From Ewingella americana (GTDB lineage Bacteria; Pseudomonadota; Gammaproteobacteria; Enterobacterales; Enterobacteriaceae), in assembly GCF_006438725.1 (NCBI RefSeq), contig NZ_RCZD01000003.1, positions 124,001 to 188,000 on the forward strand: a stretch of 64,000 bases of DNA, read 5' to 3'. Under the pieces are notes generated by a model. That model was not told where the DNA came from and made no database searches. It saw only the letters and a program-made list of their open reading frames with translations. Below are positions 1-7,226 of this stretch, in pieces. Made by a program: the position numbers and the translations under genes. How positions within the stretch are numbered: position 1 is the stretch's first letter; the number at the start of each line of letters is the position of its first letter.

Positions 1-1
1 G

Positions 2-1081
2 TTGCCGAAAGTTGAAAACCAATTCACGCCGACGCAGGTCTGGAGTACTTCCGTCGGTGATGGCGTAGGCGATTACTACTCGCACCTTCGTCCAGCCTGG
101 CAAGATAATACAATTTATGCCGCAGACCGTTTTGGTGTCGTAAAAGCGCTGGATGCGGACAGCGGTAAAGAAAAGTGGAAAGTGAATCTGTCTGAAAAGA
201 CGGGCTTCTTCTCTAGCAATAACTCAGCGCAGCTCACTGGCGGCGTCGCGGCGGCTGGCTCGCATATCTATGTTGGCAGCGAGAAAGCCATTGTTTATGC
301 GCTGAACAGCAGCGACGGTACTATTGCCTGGCAGACCAAAGTGGCGGGCGAAGCGCTTTCCCGTCCGGTTATCAGCGATGGCCTGGTGCTGATTCACACC
401 GGCAACGGTATGTTGCAGGGTCTGAATGAAGCTGATGGTACCATTCAGTGGACGGCTAACCTGGATATGCCAACGCTCTCTCTGCGTGGCGAGTCTGCTC
501 CCGCGACAGCATTTGGCGCAGCTATTGTCGGTGGTGACAGCGGCCGCGTGAGCGCCGTGCTGATGAAAGAAGGCCAGCTTATCTGGCAGCAACGTATTTC
601 TCAGCCAAGTGGTGCCACGGAAATTGATCGTCTGAGTGATGTTGATACTACCCCGGTAATCGTTGATGGCGTGATTTACGCGCTGGCTTACAACGGTAAT
701 CTGGTGGCGATGGATCTGCGTTCCGGTCAGATAATGTGGAAACGTGATGTCGGTTCAGTCAACGATTTCATCGTCGACGCGGGTCACATCTACATCGTTG
801 ATCAAGATGACCGTGTGATAGCACTTGATACCCAGGGTGGCGTAAGTCTCTGGCGTCAAAGCGATTTATTACATCGTAATTTGACAGCTCCGGTGCTGTA
901 TAATGGTTATATTGTGGTCGGTGATTCCGAAGGCTACCTGCACTGGCTCAACACCACTGACGGGCGTTTCGTTGCCCAGCAGAAAGTTGACAGCTCCGGT
1001 TTCCTGAGCTCGCCAATCGTGGCAAGTGACAAGCTGGTGATTCAGGCGAAAGGCGGTGAGGTTTACTCCTTTACCCGCTAA
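2..1081 (+). CDS. bamB: BamB, outer-membrane protein assembly lipoprotein (5' end outside window)
   Basis: This is a beta-propeller scaffold of the Bam complex, which folds beta-barrel proteins into the outer membrane from its periplasmic side. The product shows repeated PQQ/WD-like blades with the recurring pattern ALDxxxGxxxW (for example ALDADSGKEKW, ALNSSDGTIAW, GLNEADGTIQW, ALDTQGGVSLW). About 359 residues are visible against roughly 390 for the family, so the signal peptide and lipobox cysteine lie to the left of the window. The reading frame is open to the edge, so the TTG at position 2 is not the real start. It is followed by a terminator and then by der, the usual bamB-der order. Identification is from family resemblance and synteny. 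Confidence 0.95.
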   Translation: MPKVENQFTPTQVWSTSVGDGVGDYYSHLRPAWQDNTIYAADRFGVVKALDADSGKEKWKVNLSEKTGFFSSNNSAQLTGGVAAAGSHIYVGSEKAIVYALNSSDGTIAWQTKVAGEALSRPVISDGLVLIHTGNGMLQGLNEADGTIQWTANLDMPTLSLRGESAPATAFGAAIVGGDSGRVSAVLMKEGQLIWQQRISQPSGATEIDRLSDVDTTPVIVDGVIYALAYNGNLVAMDLRSGQIMWKRDVGSVNDFIVDAGHIYIVDQDDRVIALDTQGGVSLWRQSDLLHRNLTAPVLYNGYIVVGDSEGYLHWLNTTDGRFVAQQKVDSSGFLSSPIVASDKLVIQAKGGEVYSFTR

Positions 1082-1126
1082 CGTTTGCTCACCGCATCTG
1101 GCCAGCGATTGATGTTAATCGGGCTT

Positions 1127-1162
1127 AAAAACGGCTCCTGAATAGCTCAGGGGCCGTTTCGT
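1127..1162 (+). terminator. Terminator after bamB
   Basis: An imperfect hairpin has arms AAACGGCTCCTGA and TCAGGGGCCGTTT around a short AATAGC loop, followed by a weak T stretch. It lies 45 bp after the bamB stop and ahead of the AT-rich leader of der, so it probably ends the bamB transcript. Confidence 0.6.
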
Positions 1163-1325
1163 ATTCTGAAATATGCGCAGTCGAGCACCCTCGCATGCGA
1201 TGTAATGAATTGATTTATAGTGATTTGCGGTTTTTACCGCGCTGTAATTTTTAATGTTTTGCGTTATAACTTTTGCATTAAAATTGTGCATTAAAACTTT
1301 TTGCAATAAAAATTGAGGCTTCAAA

Positions 1326-2816
1326 ATGATACCTGTCGTCGCGCTGGTTGGGCGCCCGAATGTGGGTAAATCCACTTTATTTAACCGTTTAACCAAAACG
1401 CGTGATGCGTTGGTGGCGGATTTCCCGGGGCTAACGCGTGACCGCAAGTATGGTCGTGCCGAAATTGAGGGTAACGAATTCATCATCGTTGATACCGGGG
1501 GTATTGACGGTACTGAAGACGGCGTTGAAACCCGTATGGCAGGGCAGTCATTGCTGGCTATCGAAGAAGCTGACATCGTGCTGTTTATGGTCGATGCGCG
1601 CGCGGGCCTGATGCCTGCTGATCAGGGCATTGCCCAGCATCTTCGCAGCCGTGAAAAAGCCACCTTCCTGGTCGCGAACAAAACCGATGGCCTCGACCCT
1701 GACAGCGCAGTGGGCGATTTTTACGCCCTGGGCTTGGGTGAAGTTTATCCGATTGCGGCTTCCCATGGTCGTGGTGTGGCGCAACTGATCGAGCACGTAC
1801 TGGTGCCGTTCGTGGGTGCCAAGCCGGAAGAAGTTGAACTGACCGACGAAGAGGCTAACGCCGCTTATTGGGCTGAACAGGAAGCCTCGTTGGCAGAAGA
1901 TGAGATCCCAGCCGACGTTGAAGATGATTTTGACCCACGCACTTTGCCAATCAAACTGGCCATTGTAGGGCGTCCTAACGTAGGCAAGTCCACACTAACT
2001 AACCGAATTCTGGGCGAAGAGCGCGTCGTGGTTTACGACATGCCAGGCACCACCCGTGACAGTATTTATATCCCGATGGTACGAGATGAGCGTGAATACG
2101 TTCTTATCGACACTGCCGGCGTGCGTAAACGCGGTAAAGTGACTGAAACCGTCGAGAAATTCTCCGTCATCAAGACCCTGCAGGCGATTGAAGACGCTAA
2201 CGTCGTGATGCTGGTTATTGACGCCCGTGATGGCATCTCCGATCAGGATCTCTCGCTGTTAGGCTTTATCCTCAATAGCGGGCGCTCACTGCTGATTGTG
2301 GTGAACAAGTGGGATGGCATGAGCGAAGATGAGCGCGCTCAGGTTAAAGACCAGCTGGACCTGCGCCTTGGTTTCGTGGACTTCGCGCGTATTCACTTCA
2401 TCTCTGCCCTGCATGGCAGCGGCGTGGGTAACCTGTTCGAATCGGTGATTGAAGCTTATACCTGTGCGACGACGCGTGTGAGCACCTCGATGCTGACCCG
2501 TATCATGCAGATGGCTGCTGATGATCACCAACCACCGCTGGTTAATGGCCGCCGTGTGAAGCTGAAATATGCGCACGCCGGGGGTTATAACCCACCTATC
2601 GTGGTTATTCACGGTAATCAGGTTAAAGATCTGGCCGATTCCTACAAACGCTATCTGATGAACTACTTCCGCCGCTCGTTGAAAGTGATGGGGACACCGA
2701 TCCGCATTCAGTTCAAAGAGGGTGAGAACCCGTATGAAGGCAAGAAAAACACGTTGTCGCCGCACCAGCAGCGTAAACGCAGACGCCTTCTGCAGCATTT
2801 GAAGAATAAGTCTTAA
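1326..2816 (+). CDS. der: Der (EngA), tandem-GTPase ribosome assembly factor
   Basis: Der is an essential GTPase with two G domains that helps mature the 50S subunit in the cytoplasm. The product has two copies of the P-loop GRPNVGKST (near residues 8 and 213), DTGG and DTAG switch-II motifs, NKxDG and NKWD G4 motifs, an acidic linker between the G domains, and a C-terminal KH-like domain ending in a basic [15 protein letters not shown] tail. The length of 496 residues is normal (E. coli 490). The ATG has GAGG seven bases upstream. The leader, positions 1260–1320, is AT-rich with repeated GCATTAAAA words. It sits between bamB and yfgJ as in E. coli. Confidence 0.97.
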   Translation: MIPVVALVGRPNVGKSTLFNRLTKTRDALVADFPGLTRDRKYGRAEIEGNEFIIVDTGGIDGTEDGVETRMAGQSLLAIEEADIVLFMVDARAGLMPADQGIAQHLRSREKATFLVANKTDGLDPDSAVGDFYALGLGEVYPIAASHGRGVAQLIEHVLVPFVGAKPEEVELTDEEANAAYWAEQEASLAEDEIPADVEDDFDPRTLPIKLAIVGRPNVGKSTLTNRILGEERVVVYDMPGTTRDSIYIPMVRDEREYVLIDTAGVRKRGKVTETVEKFSVIKTLQAIEDANVVMLVIDARDGISDQDLSLLGFILNSGRSLLIVVNKWDGMSEDERAQVKDQLDLRLGFVDFARIHFISALHGSGVGNLFESVIEAYTCATTRVSTSMLTRIMQMAADDHQPPLVNGRRVKLKYAHAGGYNPPIVVIHGNQVKDLADSYKRYLMNYFRRSLKVMGTPIRIQFKEGENPYEGKKNTLSPHQQRKRRRLLQHLKNKS

Positions 2817-2886
2817 TATCCGCAAGGTGCATGAAAATGCACCTTGTTTCTTTTGTGTAGCAGCACCACGGAAAGGGAAATATTTG

Positions 2887-3114
2887 ATGGAGGCACATTG
2901 CCCTGCATGCAAGCAGGCCATGGCATGGGTGAGCAATCACTTTCACTGCGAAACCTGCAATGCAGAGTATCAGCAGATAGCATTATGCCCGGACTGTCAG
3001 GCACCGTTACAGACGTTGAAAGCCTGTGGCGCGGTGGATTACTTCTGCCAGAGCGGGCATGGGATGATTTCAAAAAAACGTGTGTTATTCAGCTACGTCC
3101 CTTATGGCGTTTAA
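2887..3114 (+). CDS. yfgJ: YfgJ-type small zinc-ribbon protein
   Basis: This 75-residue protein has four metal-binding knuckle pairs: CPAC, HCETC, CPDCQ and a late CG…FCQSGHG. The pattern is that of the zinc-ribbon YfgJ family (DUF1407), which follows der in E. coli and has no settled function. I chose the ATG at 2887 because GGAAAGGGAA lies just upstream; a longer frame from 2827 would place extra hydrophobic residues before the first zinc knuckle. The gene converges on the emfourin gene: the two stop codons share the four bases TTAA at 3111–3114, so there is no room for a terminator between them. Confidence 0.85.
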   Translation: MEAHCPACKQAMAWVSNHFHCETCNAEYQQIALCPDCQAPLQTLKACGAVDYFCQSGHGMISKKRVLFSYVPYGV

Positions 3115-3443
3115 CCGTCTGGCGAAGCCGCTTTCCACAGCTCGACCAATTCAGCCGGGATCTGACTTTCAGGAATGATCACCACCAGACTGCCGGACTG
3201 CCCGGGCGCTGCATACTGAATTTCCAGCCGGTAATAGCGCTGGTCGCCGCTCCCGGCCTCTTCGGCAGGTTTGGCATAAGGCAGGGACTGGTTAATCAGC
3301 TGGCAAATCTCACGGCGTTTATCATCGCTCATCCCGGCCAGCGCTACACGACGCGGTCCGTTGAGTTTTGGAATAAACGCCATTCCGCCTTCCCGATACA
3401 TTTCAATTACCGCGCTGCTGTCCAGCGTGTCCAATGGTTTCAT
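3111..3443 (-). CDS. Emfourin (M4in), protealysin inhibitor
   Basis: This 110-residue protein has no signal peptide and carries the blocks GGMAFIPKLNGPRR, RREICQLINQ, RYYRLEIQYA and PGQSGSLVVIIPE. These match the emfourin family, cytoplasmic protein inhibitors encoded directly after protealysin-type M4 metalloproteases (described for Serratia proteamaculans). It begins at the base after the protease stop (protease ends at 3444, inhibitor starts at 3443), and its ribosome site (GGAG) lies inside the protease gene, so the two are almost certainly co-translated. The arrangement suggests the inhibitor keeps the protease in check inside the cell. Function is inferred from family and neighbour. Confidence 0.85.
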   Translation of the reverse strand: MKPLDTLDSSAVIEMYREGGMAFIPKLNGPRRVALAGMSDDKRREICQLINQSLPYAKPAEEAGSGDQRYYRLEIQYAAPGQSGSLVVIIPESQIPAELVELWKAASPDG

Positions 3444-4478
3444 TTACATCACTCCGACTTTCTCCCAGGCTTCGCGTACTGCCTGTGCAACGGTGCTGTC
3501 AAAACGCTTTTCAGCTTGCGCAATGGTCTTCTGGGCAAAGGTAGCAAAGTCGGCATTCTGCGGCAGTGACTTGTCGCACACCGTGTCATACCACACATAA
3601 CCTGCGCGTTCCCAGGCATTGCCGCCCAGTGTTGTGGCTGCCAGATAAAAGGCGCGGTTTGGAATGCCTGAATTGATGTGTACGCCGCCATTATCATCTC
3701 GGGTGTTCACATAGCCTTTCATATCGGCAGGCTGTGGATCTTTACCCAGCAACGGATCATCGTAGGCGGTGCCGGGGTGCGACATTGAGCGCAGGCCGGT
3801 GCCATGAATACTTTTAGCGAGTAAACCTTCACCTATAATCCAGTCTGCCTGGTCTGCGGTCTGTTTCAGGTAGAACTGTTTTACTAATGAGCCAAACACG
3901 TCAGACAGCGACTCATTCAGTGCCCCGGATTGCCCGCTGTAAACCAAACCCGCTTCACTTTCGGTCACGCCGTGGGAAAGCTCGTGACCGACGACGTCGA
4001 TGGCAATGGTGAATCGGTTGAAGATCTCGCCATCACCGTCGCCAAACACCATCTGCTGACCGTTCCAGAAAGCGTTCTGATAACCTTTGTCATAGTGAAC
4101 GCTGCCCAGCAATGCCAGCCCTTTATTGTCGAGAGAGTTACGTTTGTACGCCTGCCAGAAAAAATCATAGGTTACGCCGAGATAGTCATAAGCTTCATCA
4201 ACGGCGACATCACCGTCACTGACCTGGCCCTCTTTGCGAACTGATTCACCCGGCAACGTGGTGGTGTTTTTGGCATCATAAATATCCCGCTCCACCTGAC
4301 CTGCTTTGACCGTTTTCGCCGCTGTAGATTTGGCATAAGGTTTTGCCATCAGCGTGTTGACGTGAATCAGCGTCTGGCGCGCACATTTTCTCTGCGGTTC
4401 AGAGCCGTGTTCGATAATGCGGTTGAGCATGTAAGGGGGGATGACGCTGTTGTAACGTTTGGCTGAACTGTGATTCAT
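3444..4478 (-). CDS. Protealysin-like M4 zinc metalloprotease precursor
   Basis: This thermolysin-family (M4) protease has 344 residues from the ATG at 4478, which has AAGGAG six bases upstream; an upstream in-frame Met lacks such a site. There is no secretion signal. The short propeptide starts near IPPYML, the PPL-type signature of protealysin precursors. The zinc site HELSH lies near residue 165 and the third ligand is in NESLSDVFG near 189, followed by the expected GGVHINSGIPNRAFY region near the catalytic His. Protealysins of Serratia cleave actin and have been linked to invasion; that role is family knowledge and is not shown here. It is followed with no gap by its inhibitor gene. Confidence 0.93.
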   Translation of the reverse strand: MNHSSAKRYNSVIPPYMLNRIIEHGSEPQRKCARQTLIHVNTLMAKPYAKSTAAKTVKAGQVERDIYDAKNTTTLPGESVRKEGQVSDGDVAVDEAYDYLGVTYDFFWQAYKRNSLDNKGLALLGSVHYDKGYQNAFWNGQQMVFGDGDGEIFNRFTIAIDVVGHELSHGVTESEAGLVYSGQSGALNESLSDVFGSLVKQFYLKQTADQADWIIGEGLLAKSIHGTGLRSMSHPGTAYDDPLLGKDPQPADMKGYVNTRDDNGGVHINSGIPNRAFYLAATTLGGNAWERAGYVWYDTVCDKSLPQNADFATFAQKTIAQAEKRFDSTVAQAVREAWEKVGVM

Positions 4479-4613
4479 CGTGAATCTCCTTATCAAGAGT
4501 CACCCGAAGGTGAAAGAAAGGTGTTCCGGTTGTCTGATACTGAAAGACGGCTAATCCATAGTCGTCGTGATCAGTATAGGACCGCGCAGCGCCATACCTG
4601 CTAAAGATGAGAT

Positions 4614-5696
4614 TTATCTGTCCGGCAGTGGGTCATATAAATAATGAGGATGGGGCGTTACGGCGCGACCAGGAGCCTTCCGCACCGATTCCCGGACCAC
4701 CAGTCGGCCCTGCAACAGTTGCGTGGTGTACGGCGCGTCAGGGCGCAACATACGCCGTTGTAATAAGGCAATGGCCTCTGCGCCCAGCTCATCTCGCGGA
4801 ACGTGCACAGCGGTCAGCGGGACATCATGGATTTCCGCCAGATTAAACCCATCGGTGCTGAGTACGCTGATATCTCCCGGCACGGACAATCCTTTTTTAC
4901 TCAGCGCGGCCACCACGCCGGACGCCATAAAATCGCCGCCAGCCAGAATCGCCGTCGGCAGTGGCTGGCCTGCCGGTAATCCCTCCAAATACTCCAGCAG
5001 CGCCAGCTCGCTTTCCTGTGCACCGAATCCCGAGGTACTCAGCAAATGATGGTTATCATTAAAGGATTGATGATGACGGCTGAATGCCTGCTTAATGCCC
5101 GTCAGACGCAACTCCATAGTGTGGCGACGCAGACATTGCAGCGTGACAATATGCAGATGACCCTGGGAGAAAAGATAGTCGCAGGCGAAGTCGCCCATCG
5201 TTTGATGGTCAGGGCTGACGCTGTCATGGCGCATGTGCCGGTCATGGCAGTTTACCAGTACGCAGGGTTTGCCCATTTCGGCCGCCAGTTGATGAATATG
5301 CGGATCATCAATGCCGACCAGCAACGCGGCTTCGGTCATCGGCTCGGTCATCTTAGCGATGAACAGTGCGGCGTCGGCGTTCTCTTCTTCCATGGCGCAA
5401 TAACGCACCCGCACTTCATGATGTGCCGTTGCCGCCAGAATGCCCTGAACCACTTTGTAGTAAAAAATATCACTGCGTACATCGAAGGCGCGGGCAGGGG
5501 CAAAAATCATGATGTTGTTCAGCATCAGCCTGCCTGTGGATAACCCGGTGAAAATGCCCTGCGATTTTGCACATTCCATCACCTGCGCACGGGCTTTGAC
5601 GCTGGTATTATTTTTTCCCGCTAAAACACGCGAAACGGTGCTGATCGACAACCCGGTCTGGTCGGCAATTTGCTGGATATTTAACTTTCCTTTCAA
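4614..5696 (-). CDS. LacI-family transcriptional regulator of the adjacent glycoside locus
   Basis: The N-terminus is a typical LacI helix-turn-helix (LNIQQIADQTGLSISTVSRVL) followed by a periplasmic-binding-protein-like effector domain of about 300 residues. The start is probably TTG at 5696: GAAGGAG lies eight bases upstream and it places the HTH four residues from the start, as usual for the family. The ATG at 5723 and the earlier frame have no ribosome site. From TTG the protein is 360 residues. It is transcribed divergently from the MFS transporter and GH31 glycosidase, so it most likely senses a sugar or sugar derivative and represses those genes. The ligand cannot be deduced. Confidence 0.88.
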   Translation of the reverse strand: MKGKLNIQQIADQTGLSISTVSRVLAGKNNTSVKARAQVMECAKSQGIFTGLSTGRLMLNNIMIFAPARAFDVRSDIFYYKVVQGILAATAHHEVRVRYCAMEEENADAALFIAKMTEPMTEAALLVGIDDPHIHQLAAEMGKPCVLVNCHDRHMRHDSVSPDHQTMGDFACDYLFSQGHLHIVTLQCLRRHTMELRLTGIKQAFSRHHQSFNDNHHLLSTSGFGAQESELALLEYLEGLPAGQPLPTAILAGGDFMASGVVAALSKKGLSVPGDISVLSTDGFNLAEIHDVPLTAVHVPRDELGAEAIALLQRRMLRPDAPYTTQLLQGRLVVRESVRKAPGRAVTPHPHYLYDPLPDR

Positions 5697-5722
5697 ACTG
5701 TGATCTCCTTCAAAATCGCCCA

Positions 5723-5820
5723 TGCAAAAATTTTCACCTACGAAGGCGTGCGGCCCATAAGCTTTTGCCTGCCGCGCTTTCGCCACGAAGTTATATCCTG
5801 AAAGCTTTTGCAAAAAATCT
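5723..5820. promoter_or_regulatory. Candidate operator region between regulator and transporter genes
   Basis: AAGCTTTTGC occurs twice in direct orientation, at 5759–5768 and 5802–5811, spaced 43 bp start to start (about four helical turns). The second copy runs into the perfect palindrome TTTTGCAAAA (5805–5814). A related TGCAAAAATTTT lies at 5723–5734. Repeated palindromic words in the divergent region of a LacI-type regulator are natural operator candidates. This is inference from position and symmetry only. Confidence 0.4.
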
Positions 5821-5912
5821 CGTTTCGCTCACAAATCCCTCTGCCTACTCTGCATAAGTACCTCACATAACACATCATCTGCGGCAATGGCCGACGGGTG
5901 GGAGAAACAGGC

Positions 5913-7226
5913 ATGACAATTCAAATCAATACCGGGGCAGCAGCTATCACCGGGCGCCGGAAAATAAAAGCACTACGCTGGTGGATGCTGGCGCTGTTTC
6001 TACTCGGGGTGACGGTTAACTACATCACCCGTAACTCTCTGGGTTTACTGGCTGCTGAACTGAAAACCAGTTTGGGCATGACCACAGAACAATATTCTTA
6101 CGTCGTGGCGGCATTTCAGGCGGCCTACACCCTCTTTCAGCCGCTGTGTGGATGGCTGATTGATGTCATCGGGCTAAAGCTCGGCTTCTTGATCTGTGCA
6201 TCCATCTGGGCCGTAGTTTGTATGCTGCACGCTGGCGCGGGAAGTTGGGTTCAACTGGCAATTTTACGCTTCTTCATGGGGAGCGCCGAAGCGGCAGCCA
6301 CACCGGCCAACGCCAAAGCAATTTCAGATTGGTTCCCGCGTAAAGAGCGGCCAGTGGCGGCAGGCTGGGCGGGGGTCGGGTTCTCGATTGGTGCCATGCT
6401 GGCACCGCCGATCATTCTGGTGGCGCACCTCTCCTTTGGCTGGCGCGGCGCATTCCTGTTCTGCGGCGTACTGTCAATGCTGTGGGTGCTGTTGTGGTGG
6501 AAGTTTTATCACTCACCGGAAACCCATCCCAATCTGAGCAAAGAGGAACTGGCGCTGATTCGCCAGGACAACGAACCGCAGCAAACCCGCCTGCCGTTTA
6601 TCCAGTCAATGAAAATTGTCTGCAAAAACAAGAAATTCTACGGTATCGCTATTCCGGCGTTTCTGGCCGAACCGGCATGGGCAGTGTTCAGTTTCTGGGT
6701 TCCGCTGTATCTCGCCAACGAACGCGGGATGGATTTAAAACACATTGTCATGTTTGCCTGGTTACCGTTTCTGGCCGCCGATCTCGGCAGTATCGCCAGC
6801 GGATATCTCACCACGCTGTACCGCAAAGTGTTTGGCTGCACCCGCATTAACTCCATCGTGGCCAGTTCGGTCACCGGTGCTTTCATGATGCTTTCGTTGG
6901 CGCTGGTTGCGCTCACGCAAAGTCCTTACGCCGCGATTGCACTGATCTCCATCGGCGGCTTCGGGCACCAGGTCATTTCCTGCATGTTGAGTGCGGTGGT
7001 GGTTGAGACTTTCGACAAAAATCAGGTGGCGACCGTCAACGGTATGCGTGGTTCTTCTGCGTGGATTGCCAGTTTCTTGTTTTCACTGCTGATCGGCGCC
7101 GTTGCCGACACTGTAGGCTTTAATCCGCTGTTTATCGCGATGGGATTCTTTGATTTGATTGGGGCAGTGTTCCTGATTGCTCTGATCGCTGAACGCCGCA
7201 ATCCGGCAAAAAGGGAGAATGTATGA
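5913..7226 (+). CDS. MFS transporter of the hexuronate/anion symporter type (ExuT-like)
   Basis: This is a 437-residue, twelve-helix major facilitator protein. The NYITRNSLGLL motif after helix 1 and the GWLIDVIGLKLGF loop are typical of the anion:cation symporter group that includes ExuT and GudP. I chose ATG 5913, with GGGA nine bases upstream, over GTG 5898. The stop overlaps the GH31 start as ATGA (7223–7226), so transporter and glycosidase are translationally coupled. The substrate is unknown; a sugar acid or a glycoside that the neighbouring enzyme can cleave is the reasonable guess. It is regulated presumably by the divergent LacI-type gene. Confidence 0.88.
   Translation: MTIQINTGAAAITGRRKIKALRWWMLALFLLGVTVNYITRNSLGLLAAELKTSLGMTTEQYSYVVAAFQAAYTLFQPLCGWLIDVIGLKLGFLICASIWAVVCMLHAGAGSWVQLAILRFFMGSAEAAATPANAKAISDWFPRKERPVAAGWAGVGFSIGAMLAPPIILVAHLSFGWRGAFLFCGVLSMLWVLLWWKFYHSPETHPNLSKEELALIRQDNEPQQTRLPFIQSMKIVCKNKKFYGIAIPAFLAEPAWAVFSFWVPLYLANERGMDLKHIVMFAWLPFLAADLGSIASGYLTTLYRKVFGCTRINSIVASSVTGAFMMLSLALVALTQSPYAAIALISIGGFGHQVISCMLSAVVVETFDKNQVATVNGMRGSSAWIASFLFSLLIGAVADTVGFNPLFIAMGFFDLIGAVFLIALIAERRNPAKRENV

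Noticed and set aside
2844-3569. A 241-codon plus-strand frame across yfgJ, emfourin and protealysin
   Set aside because: It overlaps yfgJ in another frame and runs antisense to two well supported genes; no family resemblance.
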